From contig NZ_JQLI01000008.1 of NCBI RefSeq assembly GCF_000744095.1, forward strand, positions 3,596,001-3,660,000: a stretch of DNA of 64,000 nt, in the 5' to 3' direction. Source of the DNA: Cupriavidus necator A5-1. GTDB taxonomy: Bacteria > Pseudomonadota > Gammaproteobacteria > Burkholderiales > Burkholderiaceae. The notes under the pieces were generated by a model. That model saw nothing but the letters and a program-made list of their open reading frames with translations, did not search any database and was not told the origin of the DNA. The translations under genes and the position numbers were made by a program. Numbering within the stretch: the stretch's first letter is position 1; each line of letters opens with the position of its first letter. Of this stretch, positions 1 through 9,717 are shown in pieces.

Positions 1-1835
<1,835 letters not shown>

Positions 1836-1947
1836 GGGAAGGAAGGCGACGAGGGAAAGGCGAAGAAAGGACGGGGCGGCCAGCCAGGGCTGGCGTGGCA
1901 CGGCAGCCCGCATTGTAGACGACTGGACGCACGCGCAAGGCGGGCCC

Positions 1948-2013
1948 AAAAAAAGAAGGGCCCGCGCATTGCGGGCCCAAGAGTCTCTCCTCGGTGCCCT
2001 GCTCGCAAGGCAC
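1948..2013 (-). ncRNA. Candidate small RNA or uup leader with strong terminator
   Basis: The 485-base gap 1836-2320 has no convincing gene. On the minus strand it holds an extended -10 (TGATATTCT, 2020-2027) with a weak -35 about 17 bases upstream. Transcription would start near 2013. The first 20 bases, GTGCCTTGCGAGCAGGGCAC (2013-1994), form a 9-bp hairpin. An unpaired GAGGAGAGACTC stretch follows. Then comes a terminator: GGGCCCGC/GCGGGCCC (1978-1971 and 1965-1958) with a TTCTTTTTTT tract. The RNA would be about 65 nt. It could instead be an attenuated 5' leader of uup, whose ATG is 113 bases downstream. This rests on sequence pattern only. Confidence 0.35.
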
Positions 2014-2320
2014 GGCAACAGAATATCAATGCGCCCGTGCCCGCTCCAGTCGGACAAGTCCGTAAGGGAAAATCCCGTCAACCCTCCAGCAACCGCCTCC
2101 ACCCGCCACCGTTGCTTGCCGAGTACGCCCACTCCGACAGTAGTTGTCGGCACCCGGCGGCGCATGGAACAATGGCTCGCCCTGCACCCGCCGGTGCCGG
2201 CACGACAATACAGACAAAGGCAAAGCCGGCGCCACAGCCGGCCAAAAATGGAACGGGAACGGGTGGTTGGCCGCCGGCCGCTGCCCGCGCCGGTTCCAGT
2301 CATTTCTGTACGGGGGTTAC

Positions 2321-3295
2321 ATGATCGATCCGGGTCTGCAGGGCCTGCCTTCCTATCGAAAGCTTGCGCCTGTCTTTTCGTTGCTCGCCTGTGCCGCCTT
2401 TTGTGGCGGCGCCCTGCCTGCGGCGCATGCCGCCAGCACCCACGCCAGCGCCGACACGGTGGCCGATGCCGACAGCGCACCGGTGCTGCGCCGCATCCGC
2501 CAGACCGGCGCGATCCGCATCGCCCACCGCGAAAGCTCAGTGCCGTTCTCCTTCCTGGCGGATGGCAAACCCGTGGGCTACGCCGTGGACCTGTGCCTGC
2601 GCGTGGCCGACGCCGTGCGCGGCGCACTGAAGCTGCCGTCGCTGCGTGTGGAGTGGGTGCAGGTCACGCCGGCCTCGCGCATCCCCGCCATCGTCGAAGG
2701 CAAGGCCGACCTCGAATGCGGCTCGACCACCAACAACCGCGAGCGGCGCGAGCAGGTGGCCTTCACCATCCCCCACTACATCGCCGGCAGCCGCATGCTG
2801 GTCAAGGCGTCGTCGGGCATCACCAGGTGGCAGGACCTGCGCGGCAAGACCGTGGTCTCGACCACGGGCACGACCCCGCTCGCGACGCTGCGCAAGATGG
2901 ACGAATCCGGCGCCATGCAGCTGCGCCTGGTGGAGGCCAAGGACCATGCGCAGGCGTTCGCGATGGTTGAAGCGGGCAAGGCCGACGCCTTCGTGATGGA
3001 CGACGTGCTGCTGTACGGCCTGCGCGCCAACGCCGCCCAGCCGGCTGACTACCGCATCACCGGCGACCTGCTCACCATCGAGCCCTACGCCATCATGCTG
3101 TCGCGCCAGGACGCGGCCTTCAGGCAGATCGTCGACAAGACGCTGGTGGCGTCCATCTACGACCAGGAAACGCAGAAGCTCTACCGCAAGTGGTTCCAGG
3201 CGCCGATCCCGCCGCATGGCACCCGGCTCGATATCCCGATGAGCTACCTGCTGCGCGACTCGTTCAAGTTTCCGAGCGACAAGGTCGCGGACTGA
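2321..3295 (+). CDS. Amino-acid ABC transporter periplasmic binding protein (SBP family 3)
   Basis: This 324-residue exported protein is of the GltI/AatJ type and binds polar amino acids in the periplasm for an ABC importer. A signal peptide ends near AHA-AS (residue about 38). The mature protein opens with IRQTGAIRIAHRESSVPFSF, the usual start of the family-3 fold. It continues with the ligand-domain pattern GYAVDLCLRVADAV and the C-terminal IYDQETQKLYRKWF. The ATG at 2321 is chosen over upstream in-frame codons because the signal peptide starts there, after a G-rich stretch that could serve as ribosome-binding site. No permease or ATPase gene is adjacent, so it is an orphan here and its ligand cannot be read from context. 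Confidence 0.88.
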   Translation: MIDPGLQGLPSYRKLAPVFSLLACAAFCGGALPAAHAASTHASADTVADADSAPVLRRIRQTGAIRIAHRESSVPFSFLADGKPVGYAVDLCLRVADAVRGALKLPSLRVEWVQVTPASRIPAIVEGKADLECGSTTNNRERREQVAFTIPHYIAGSRMLVKASSGITRWQDLRGKTVVSTTGTTPLATLRKMDESGAMQLRLVEAKDHAQAFAMVEAGKADAFVMDDVLLYGLRANAAQPADYRITGDLLTIEPYAIMLSRQDAAFRQIVDKTLVASIYDQETQKLYRKWFQAPIPPHGTRLDIPMSYLLRDSFKFPSDKVAD

Positions 3296-3358
3296 CAGCC
3301 CCGCCGCGGGGGCGGGCAAATTGCGGCCGCGTGGCGCCTGAGCCCTCCCCGCCCGCCG

Positions 3359-3868
3359 CTACAGCATCAGGACGGCCACGTCCGCGGCGCTGATTGCCTC
3401 AGGCGGCACGCCCCTGCGGCGCTGGAACAGCACGTGCTGCAGCACGCGCTCGCGGTGCGCGACAAAGGTTTCCGGATCCAGCCCCAGCGCCGTGCGCGCA
3501 TAGTGCTCGGCCATCAGCCTGTAGACGCGATGGCGCACCATCAGCATCTCGTGGTCCGCCTGGAGCCGGCTCATCGCCGCCGTGTGGTCGTCTTCCAGCT
3601 GGCGCATGCCGACCACAACGCGGGCATGCATGCCCCGGTAGCGATCGACCTCCGCATGCGCCTTGCGCAATTCCTCGCGCAGCGACCGCACTTCCTGCAT
3701 CAGCTTCAGGTTGTTCTGCACGCCGCGCTGGATGCGGGTGGCCTCCTCCAGCGCTTGATCCGCCGCGGCGATGGTGTCCTGCCACGGGCTCACGTCCGCC
3801 GCAGGCTCCGTTTCCCCAAACTGCGATGATGGCCAGACGGCCATATCGTCGATGCCAGTGTGATGCAT
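3359..3868 (-). CDS. Hypothetical coiled-coil protein
   Basis: The product is 169 residues, cytoplasmic, and I do not recognise a family. Residues about 25-115 are heptad-like and charged (MQEVRSLREELRKAHAEVDR), suggesting a long coiled coil. A compact C-terminal part ends in VAVLML. The ATG at 3868 is preferred over a longer form starting at 4012 because AAGGGGAG lies 6 bases upstream of it. The gene stands alone between the binding-protein gene and the divergent SMR transporter gene. Confidence 0.6.
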   Translation of the reverse strand: MHHTGIDDMAVWPSSQFGETEPAADVSPWQDTIAAADQALEEATRIQRGVQNNLKLMQEVRSLREELRKAHAEVDRYRGMHARVVVGMRQLEDDHTAAMSRLQADHEMLMVRHRVYRLMAEHYARTALGLDPETFVAHRERVLQHVLFQRRRGVPPEAISAADVAVLML

Positions 3869-4134
3869 ACCGCTCCCCTTGCCCCCTGCCCGCCGCCGGC
3901 ATCGTGAGGTTCGTGCCGGCTTGATCGGGCGTAATACCGCGACTGCCTGGTATGACTGTCTTGTGCCGCTGCCCCCCGTGGGCCCGCTTTTTCTTTTCTG
4001 TATGGGCTCCATTCAAAACCGCCTCGCCGCTTTGCACAACCACCGTGACGGAGGGACGCGGCTTTGGCGCAACATGACGGGAGCGCTAAGATGCCGGCTC
4101 CGGCCTGTCTCGGCCCGCCTCTTCTGCGAACCCC

Positions 4135-4467
4135 ATGAACGGATACCTGCTCCTCGCCCTCGCCATCATTGCCGAAGTCATTGCCACCAGCAGCCTCAAG
4201 GCGTCGCAGGGCTTTACGCGGCTGGTGCCCAGCGTGCTGGTCGTCACGGGCTATGTCGCGGCGTTCTATTTGCTGATGCTGGTGATGCGGACGGTGCCAG
4301 TGGGGATCGCTTACGCGATCTGGAGCGGGGCCGGGATTGTGCTGGTGTCTCTGATCGCCGTGGTGCTGTACCGGCAGATTCCTGACCTGGCGGCTTGCCT
4401 GGGGATTGGGCTGATCATTGCGGGCGTAGCGGTGATCCAGTTATTTTCCAAGACCAGCGCGCATTGA
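4135..4467 (+). CDS. Small multidrug resistance (SMR) family transporter, EmrE/QacE type
   Basis: This 110-residue inner-membrane protein has four predicted helices. In this family a dimer exchanges protons for cationic drugs or guanidinium-type compounds. The essential membrane glutamate is present (Glu14, in AIIAEVIATSSLKAS). Helix 3 carries the conserved Ala-Tyr-Ala-Ile-Trp-Ser-Gly segment (residues about 60-66). Length and motifs fit EmrE/QacE rather than SugE, although the two subfamilies overlap and the substrate is not determined. It is monocistronic, with no close neighbour on the same strand. Confidence 0.93.
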   Translation: MNGYLLLALAIIAEVIATSSLKASQGFTRLVPSVLVVTGYVAAFYLLMLVMRTVPVGIAYAIWSGAGIVLVSLIAVVLYRQIPDLAACLGIGLIIAGVAVIQLFSKTSAH

Positions 4468-4581
4468 ACAGCAAGCGCGCGGCGGACAGCGAAGGAAAGC
4501 GCTCTGGCAGATTGCACATCTGACTGAAAGGCACGGCATTCGGGAACTGGGCCTCGTCGTAAATGAACCATGCGCCGCGTG

Positions 4582-4818
4582 CTAAGCAAAGCGCGCGTCA
4601 ATCTGCTTCCTGGCCCACTCCGAGGCGTGCTGCCATGCCTCGCCTTCGCTGAAGAACTGGCCCGGAACAAGACGGTGATCGAAGATCTTGAGTGGCGCTC
4701 CATCTGCCGCTTTCGCGCAGATGGTTACCTCACCTTGCCAAGGCCCTCCAACGCCAAGAGACGTTGCGGACACCTCATACCAGTGGTCGCGGTAATACGT
4801 GAACCCTTGGAGATCCAT
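4582..4818 (-). CDS. Small hypothetical protein (78 aa)
   Basis: This is a cytoplasmic protein of unknown function, rich in aromatic residues (MDLQGFTYYRDHWYEV, then WQHASEWARKQIDARF). The ATG at 4818 is used instead of the upstream GTG at 4830 because GGTGGAG sits 7 bases before it. It follows the 69-residue gene at 4850-5059 by 31 bases on the same strand, so the two are probably one transcript. No family is recognised. Confidence 0.6.
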   Translation of the reverse strand: MDLQGFTYYRDHWYEVSATSLGVGGPWQGEVTICAKAADGAPLKIFDHRLVPGQFFSEGEAWQHASEWARKQIDARFA

Positions 4819-4849
4819 GTCTTTCTCCACCAGTGGAGTTCAGGAAGTG

Positions 4850-5059
4850 CTAGTCGTTCGCGTCGCCCGAAGTGGCTTGGTCAATCTCTCGTTTCGCGGC
4901 CGCATAAGCGTTATCAATCGCGGCCGATTCCGAAGGAGCGAGCGCCCCTGTGTTGTGCCGATGTCCGTGACCGCGGATGCCATACGACCAGTCCCACTGG
5001 CCGCTCGCGTCCCTTTTGGTTTGGATTGAGATCTCTCGGCCTTTGTATTTCAATTCCAT
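4850..5059 (-). CDS. Small hypothetical protein (69 aa)
   Basis: This is a short hydrophilic protein beginning MELKYKGREISIQTKRDASG, with a predicted beta-rich N-terminal half and a helical tail. A GGAG lies 8-11 bases before the ATG. It is divergent from the DUF1643 gene, with only 32 bases between the two start codons, so their promoters must overlap the opposing genes. Probably co-transcribed with the 78-residue gene downstream. No family is recognised. Confidence 0.6.
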   Translation of the reverse strand: MELKYKGREISIQTKRDASGQWDWSYGIRGHGHRHNTGALAPSESAAIDNAYAAAKREIDQATSGDAND

Positions 5060-5091
5060 GGCGAGTTCTCCGGAGTTTGGAGGATCGTAGC

Positions 5092-5607
5092 ATGAAGCAC
5101 ATGACCACCCAGACCCTCGACGGCGAGGCCGGTTGCATCCTCTCGGACTGCGAGCAGTACCGCTACCGCCTCTGGCGAGAGTGGGATGCCAGCCTGCCGG
5201 CGCTTGGCTTCATCATGCTCAATCCGTCGACCGCCGACCACCGGGTCAACGACCCGACGATCACGCGGTGCCTACAGCGCGCGCTCGCAGGCAGATATGG
5301 TCGACTGGAGGTCGTCAACCTATTCCCGCTTCGCTCGACCGACCCGGATGGTCTGCTGACGCATCCCGCGCCTCTCGGGCGCGAGGACACGGCCAACTGC
5401 TCGATCATGGATGCTCTGGATCGCTGCTCGATGGCGATCTGTGCCTGGGGCGCACACAAAGCGGCGCCGACACGCGCAGCCGAAGTGCTGCAAATCATCC
5501 GAATGTGCGGGCGCGGGAAACTGCTCTACCACCTCGGACTGAACCAGAACGGCAGCCCGAAACACCCTTTGTACATCACAGGTTCCACGAGTCCCACGCC
5601 ACTTTGA
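5092..5607 (+). CDS. DUF1643 family protein
   Basis: The product is 171 residues. The family signature is visible: GFIMLNPSTADHRVNDPTI near residue 38, then EVVNLFPLRSTDP, then a CAWGAH segment near residue 122. DUF1643 proteins occur on plasmids, phages and islands, and their biochemical role is unknown. The ATG at 5092 is chosen because TTTGGAGG lies just upstream and the protein then starts at the family's usual N-terminus. Its position beside two unrecognised small genes and close to an att-like repeat suggests accessory DNA. Confidence 0.8.
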   Translation: MKHMTTQTLDGEAGCILSDCEQYRYRLWREWDASLPALGFIMLNPSTADHRVNDPTITRCLQRALAGRYGRLEVVNLFPLRSTDPDGLLTHPAPLGREDTANCSIMDALDRCSMAICAWGAHKAAPTRAAEVLQIIRMCGRGKLLYHLGLNQNGSPKHPLYITGSTSPTPL

Positions 5608-5665
5608 CCAACCGACTCGACCGTGCGGGGCACTGAAAATTGGGGTATTCGAAGATGCCCTAAGG

Positions 5666-5842
5666 ATGCCCCAAAAAGTGACGGATACCAACGGCCCAAT
5701 GCGAACCCCGCGAACTTCGATTTCGCGGGAAGCCTTGATTTACTTGGGAGAGGAGAACTTTGGCGAACTGCCGAGAACTATTCCGTGGTCCCGCCGAAAG
5801 GAACCACATTCCGTTAGACATCAACCTGTTAAGCAAGAATGA
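5666..5842 (+). CDS. Possible 58-residue ORF, function unknown
   Basis: The frame starts MPQKVTDTNGPMRTPR and continues SREALIYLGEENFGELP, a protein-like segment, then a basic C-terminus. The ribosome-binding site (TAAGG directly before the ATG) is poor. The C-terminal codons overlap the att-like repeat at 5786-5805, so this could be a small element-borne gene or the end of a truncated one. The rest of the 337-base gap 5608-5944 shows nothing I can name. Confidence 0.25.
   Translation: MPQKVTDTNGPMRTPRTSISREALIYLGEENFGELPRTIPWSRRKEPHSVRHQPVKQE
5786..5805 (+). repeat. att-like direct repeat of the tRNA-Arg 3' end
   Basis: TGGTCCCGCCGAAAGGAACC matches the plus-strand form of the 3' end of tRNA-Arg(CCU) at 8999-9018 (TGGTCCCGCCGACAGGAATC) in 18 of 20 positions and in the same orientation. 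Integrases commonly duplicate exactly this end of a tRNA gene. No integrase gene is visible between the two copies, so if it is an attachment site the element has lost it. Confidence 0.45.
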
Positions 5843-5944
5843 CGCAATTTTGGCGTAACACCACTTCCTTCTGCCTCATTGAACCTCCAAGGATATACCA
5901 CCGATCTGCGGAGGTACCGCAACGGTAACGATGCATCACCGAGG

Positions 5945-6670
5945 TCAATGGCTCCGCCGCTTGTCCTCGTGCCGCGTCAGGCATTTCTGCAAGAAGCGGA
6001 AAAGGTTGGTACCGCAATGCACGTGGATGCGCGGCAGCCCGAAGGGATTGTCATCGGCGCGCGCCAGGCCGCGCTGCGTCAGCGTGGCGTTGTCGTAGCC
6101 AGCCTCGCGCACCATTTCCCTGTGTACCGACTGCTGTTCGCCGTAGGGGTAGCAAAACGCCGTGACCGGCATGGACACCAAGTCCTCCAGGGCTGCCTTG
6201 GAGGCTTCAATCTGCTGGCGGGCTTCCGCGGGCGGCAATGCCGGCAGGTGCACGTGGTCGACCGTATGGGCGCCGACTTCATTCCCGAGGCGTGCCCATT
6301 CGCGCATCTCCGCGGTATTCATCAGCGCAGCAGGCGGTACGCCATGGCTGGCGTCCCAGACGTTGCTGCCGCCGATCTGGCCGGACACGAAGTAATTGGT
6401 GGCACTGAATCCGAACTCTACAAGGACAGGCAGGGCATACCGGTGGACATTGCGGAAACCGTCGTCAAACGTAATCCCGAACACTTTGCCAGTGGCCTTG
6501 CCCCGGATATAGGGCATGAGTTCGCGCATCGACAGGCCGCGATAGCCGAGCCGGCGCATCCAGGCGATCTGCTGACGGAACTGCGCGGGGCTAACGGTCA
6601 GGCCACGAAACGGCGTGCCATGGGGCGGCACGATATCAATCTGGTGATAGGTCAGGATCGGGATCGACAT
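5945..6670 (-). CDS. Polysaccharide deacetylase (NodB-type)
   Basis: This 241-residue carbohydrate esterase family 4 enzyme removes N-acetyl groups from a glycan. The first motif TFDDG is at residues about 68-72. The metal-binding motif GAHTVDHVHL and the later FCYPYGE segment are present, as is the family opening PILTYHQI. There is no signal peptide, so it probably acts on a cytoplasmic or membrane-linked intermediate. It starts 17 bases after the glycosyltransferase gene and is surely co-transcribed, which suggests the pair builds and modifies a surface glycan. The acceptor is unknown. Confidence 0.88.
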   Translation of the reverse strand: MSIPILTYHQIDIVPPHGTPFRGLTVSPAQFRQQIAWMRRLGYRGLSMRELMPYIRGKATGKVFGITFDDGFRNVHRYALPVLVEFGFSATNYFVSGQIGGSNVWDASHGVPPAALMNTAEMREWARLGNEVGAHTVDHVHLPALPPAEARQQIEASKAALEDLVSMPVTAFCYPYGEQQSVHREMVREAGYDNATLTQRGLARADDNPFGLPRIHVHCGTNLFRFLQKCLTRHEDKRRSH

Positions 6671-6687
6671 GGGTGCAAGGTTCGCGA

Positions 6688-7845
6688 TTACTGGCTAGGG
6701 CTCTGGGTCAGCGCGGCCTGCAGGGATTCAGGCGCCGCCGCATCAAGGGCTGCCTTGTACACGGCGAGTGTGCCTGCGACAAAGGTATCCAGGCTAAAGC
6801 ACGCCCGACTCTTTGACAGGGCAGCCTCACCCATCTCGGCCAGCCGCTCGGGCGCGGACAGGATTTGCTCCAGCCGGGCCCGTAGTGCCGAGATGTTGGC
6901 ACACGGCACCACCCATCCGTCCAGCCCGTCGTTCACGTTCTCGGGCAAGCCGCCGGCATCGGAAACCAGTACCGGCAGGCCCAACGCCATGGCCTCGCGG
7001 CAGGCAAACGACAAAGTCTCGCGCCGCGACAGCACAAAGGCGGCGTGCCCTGCCGCCAGGGTTGAGCGGACATCGTCAAGCAAGCCGGTAAATACGACCT
7101 GATCGCTCAGTCCCAGTGACTCAACCTTGCGGGTCATGCAAGGCAAGGGCGCTTCGCCAGCCAGGATCAAGCGTATCCGGCAACGCAAGTGAGCGGGCAA
7201 TTGTGCAACGGCTTCAACCAAGTCGGTCCAACCCTTCTCGTGATGGGTGCCCGCCGTACTGACGAAGACCGTGCATGCCGCCCCGGCCCCGAAGTATCGC
7301 GCCCGCAGCGCATTGACCTCCTGCGGTGCCGGCGGTGCGAAGTGATCGATGTCGATGCCGTGAGAAACGGTGGTGACCGGCACACGGCTGTACGAAGAGG
7401 TGCGCAGCTTGCGCGCGACGTAGTCGCTGACCGCAATCACATGATGGGTACCAAGCCGTGCGCGCAGCCAGTTGCCCACACTGCTGCTGCGATGATCGTT
7501 GTGCTTCGTATAGACGATGCACGGCCGGCGCAGGGCAACCAGCCGAACGAGCATGATCAGCTTGTGGTCGGCTGAACCGTTGACATGGATGATGTCGAAG
7601 CGCCCAAGGCTGATGATTCGCCAGATCGTCCACAACTCGCGCAGCCAGCGTAATCCCCGCGGCGAAAAGTCAACCGCGGCCACCTTGACGCCTGCGCGGC
7701 CGCTGGCGAGCCGGAACAGACGACTGGTCCGCGGAGCCGCCACGGTCACTTCGTGCGTTGACGCCAGCCCTGCCAGCAAGTTAAGTACATACGTGTCGTG
7801 CCCTCCACCATTGCCATGATGGAAGTTCGTGAACAGCACTCGCAA
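6688..7845 (-). CDS. Glycosyltransferase family 4
   Basis: This 385-residue GT-B enzyme transfers a sugar from a nucleotide donor during glycan assembly. The N-terminal acceptor domain has the family opening TNFHHGNGGGHDTYVLNL. The C-terminal donor domain has STAGTHHEKGW, then ETLSFACREAMALGLPVLVS, with the E-x7-E pattern, near residue 295. I place the start at the TTG at 7845 because GGAGGA lies 6 bases upstream and the protein then begins MRVLFTNF. The longer frame from 7866 would put the ribosome-binding site inside the gene. It forms an operon with the downstream deacetylase. Base composition looks less GC-rich than the flanks. Confidence 0.88.
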   Translation of the reverse strand: MRVLFTNFHHGNGGGHDTYVLNLLAGLASTHEVTVAAPRTSRLFRLASGRAGVKVAAVDFSPRGLRWLRELWTIWRIISLGRFDIIHVNGSADHKLIMLVRLVALRRPCIVYTKHNDHRSSSVGNWLRARLGTHHVIAVSDYVARKLRTSSYSRVPVTTVSHGIDIDHFAPPAPQEVNALRARYFGAGAACTVFVSTAGTHHEKGWTDLVEAVAQLPAHLRCRIRLILAGEAPLPCMTRKVESLGLSDQVVFTGLLDDVRSTLAAGHAAFVLSRRETLSFACREAMALGLPVLVSDAGGLPENVNDGLDGWVVPCANISALRARLEQILSAPERLAEMGEAALSKSRACFSLDTFVAGTLAVYKAALDAAAPESLQAALTQSPSQ

Positions 7846-8543
7846 TTTTTCCTCCACCACCGGCAATTCGTTGTTGCCGGATTAGCGCTCAATCATTACA
7901 GAAGATTACAGGACTACCTATTGGTACTGGCCCGAACCGCGCAGAGGGCAAGTGTGCGTTGATCAACTTTTCCGGCTTCTGCCCGGGAAGTGGTCGAAAC
8001 TCTGGTGAAACGTGCATCACTCCGCAGCAAGTAGCGGCGGCAGCCCCATACGGGACTGGGCCGGCTGTATCACCTCAGTAAGATTCGGTAACGTTTTGAG
8101 AACAATTCTCGTTGACGGCGTCTGCGCCCATCCACAGTGGTCGTCCGTCCGTAGCTGCGGAAGTGCCAAGCCTCTGAAGAGCGACCAAGATCATCTGATA
8201 CCACCAGATCCACAGATCCTGGCTAACCTTATGATTTTTAAGAAAAACTCAGTATTGCCAGGGACGCGGGGCGCGCAAAGGCCGACCATGCATTTGCCAT
8301 GCAGCCCATCCGCGACTCCAGCCATACGCGCATACGCGCGATCGGTCACAGGGCTCGCGATCTGCCGAAACAGGCCGTGAACGGAGCCGACTCAAAGAGC
8401 GGATACAAAGCCTTACAAGACGTTTGCGCCAAAGGTCAACGGCCACAAACTCCTACCGTTACACCAGCTAACCAGTTTTAGGTTTTCCTCACACCAGAGC
8501 GAGAACGTCCTAAGTTATTGGCACCATTCGACGGAACAGCATC
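7846..8543 (+). other. Gene-free 698-base stretch
   Basis: No credible coding frame is seen here. Composition is visibly more AT-rich than neighbouring genes, for example around 8225-8260. A 13-base inverted repeat GAGAACAATTCTC lies at 8098-8110 and could bind a dimeric regulator. The right end must carry the promoter of the gene at 8544. Nothing else is recognisable. Confidence 0.5.
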
Positions 8544-8876
8544 ATGCAGAAGACCTTGGCAGTTTTTGCAATTGCCGCCGCTTCCACGCTTGCATCGGGC
8601 GCCGCTCAGGCAAGAGTGGACGTCGGAATCGGCATTGGCATTCCAGGTGTGGTAGTGGCAGCGCCTGCGCCGCCGGTCTACTACGAGCCAGCCCCCGTTT
8701 ATTACGAGCCGGCCCCGGTCTATGTTGCGCCGCGCCCAGTGGTAGTAGCACCTGGTTATTACGACGATTGGGAAGCACGCGCATGGCGTGAGCGACAGTG
8801 GCGTGAGCAGCGGTGGAGAGAGCGCGAATGGAGGGAGCGGCATCGCGAGTGGCACCGTCGGCACGATGATGATTAA
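8544..8876 (+). CDS. Exported small repeat protein (YYEPAP / WRER repeats)
   Basis: The 110-residue product has a clear signal peptide (MQKTLAVFAIAAASTLASGA, cleavage after AQA). The mature protein has three parts. A Gly/Val-rich start is followed by repeats of (V)YYEPAPVY (residues about 45-62), then a tail of WRER-type repeats (W-R-E/Q, five to six copies) ending HRRHDDD. Similar Tyr/Pro-rich envelope proteins are common in betaproteobacteria, but no function is known to me. GGAAC precedes the ATG. It lies next to tRNA-Arg and downstream of the glycan genes. Confidence 0.75.
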   Translation: MQKTLAVFAIAAASTLASGAAQARVDVGIGIGIPGVVVAAPAPPVYYEPAPVYYEPAPVYVAPRPVVVAPGYYDDWEARAWRERQWREQRWREREWRERHREWHRRHDDD

Positions 8877-8998
8877 AGCCGTCGAGTTCCAGAGAAGCTG
8901 CTAGCCGTCGTACCCGACCTCACAGTGCCAGCCGACCAAGTGCGGGATGGGATGATCTTGCGCTCGCAAAGGAGTGCAGGGAAACGTGGAAGAGTGGA

Positions 8999-9073
8999 TG
9001 GTCCCGCCGACAGGAATCGAACCTGTATCTAGCGCTTAGGAGGCGCTCGTTCTATCCATTGAACTACGGCGAG
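8999..9073 (-). tRNA. tRNA-Arg (anticodon CCU)
   Basis: A cloverleaf is readable on the minus strand. The acceptor is CTCGCCG/CGGCGGG (one G-U pair), the D arm is GTTC/GAAC, and the anticodon stem is AGCGC/GCGCT with loop CTCCTAA. The T arm is ACAGG/CCTGT with loop TTCGATT. The discriminator is A, followed by an encoded CCA. Length is 75 nt. Its 3' end is partly duplicated at 5786-5805. Confidence 0.95.
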
Positions 9074-9180
9074 GGGACCCGGAAGCAGGCTGGGAGTATA
9101 TCAAAAACCTCATGCGAACAGCCACAAGCCCGGGCCTATGTCGCCGGCGAGGAATTGCGGAGCCGCTCGGGCCGTCGGCA

Positions 9181-9354
9181 TCAATGCATCTGGATATCAG
9201 CCGCGAACGCCAGCGCCTGCCCTAGCGACTCGCACTCGGTGAGGTTGCCAAAGTCGTCCGTCACGCATATTTCCTGGTGCCCGCAGCTCGAGTTGCGAAC
9301 GATGCTCAGTCCGAGCCGGTTCAAGGGCTCGACTGTGGTCAGCAGGGTCAGCAT
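9181..9354 (-). CDS. Small hypothetical protein (57 aa)
   Basis: The frame encodes MLTLLTTVEPLNRLGL followed by a Cys-containing acidic part and ends AFAADIQMH. The ATG at 9354 has GAGGGG 4 bases upstream, which supports it over a longer frame from 9426. The order of short hydrophobic and acidic stretches looks protein-like, but there is no family assignment. It stands alone between tRNA-Arg and the LRAT gene. Confidence 0.5.
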   Translation of the reverse strand: MLTLLTTVEPLNRLGLSIVRNSSCGHQEICVTDDFGNLTECESLGQALAFAADIQMH

Positions 9355-9495
9355 GACGCCCCTCGCAGTGATGCGTGAGACATCAGTGTCCCGGCCGCAC
9401 GCAGGTGCATCGGTAGTTTGCAACACATAGGCGTTTTCTGGCCCTGGGGGACCAATTTCCCCACTTCGGCGGCCATTTCATGTCGCAAATGACGA

Positions 9496-9684
9496 TCAGT
9501 GGCGTCGGTGCCCCCCGGCGAGACGCCCGGACGACGCCAGCCGGGCCGGCTGGGCGGCGCGCCGCAACGCACGGCGCCCCGGGCGGTGGCGGCCGCGGGC
9601 GCAGTTGGCGGCGGTGGTGCAGCTGCGGTGGCAGGCTTGTCCGCGCAGGTTGCAGCGTAGTTCCCAGTCGATCAGTCCGGACAT
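9496..9684 (-). CDS. Possible small Cys/Arg-rich ORF downstream of LRAT gene
   Basis: The product is 62 residues, starting MSGLIDWELRCNLRGQACHR. A good ribosome-binding site (AAGGAG, 6-base spacing) precedes the ATG, and the frame starts 33 bases after the LRAT gene on the same strand. The second half is low-complexity Arg/Ala, as expected of noncoding GC-rich DNA, so only the beginning looks convincing. No function can be proposed. Confidence 0.35.
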   Translation of the reverse strand: MSGLIDWELRCNLRGQACHRSCTTAANCARGRHRPGRRALRRAAQPARLASSGRLAGGHRRH

Positions 9685-9717
9685 GGCAGGCTCCTTGGCT
9701 CGTGGCGGCCGCGCGGT

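Noticed and set aside
4570..5607. Long (345-residue) form of the DUF1643 protein
   Set aside because: The first 170 residues are antisense to the two small minus-strand genes; a strong ribosome-binding site marks the start at 5092.
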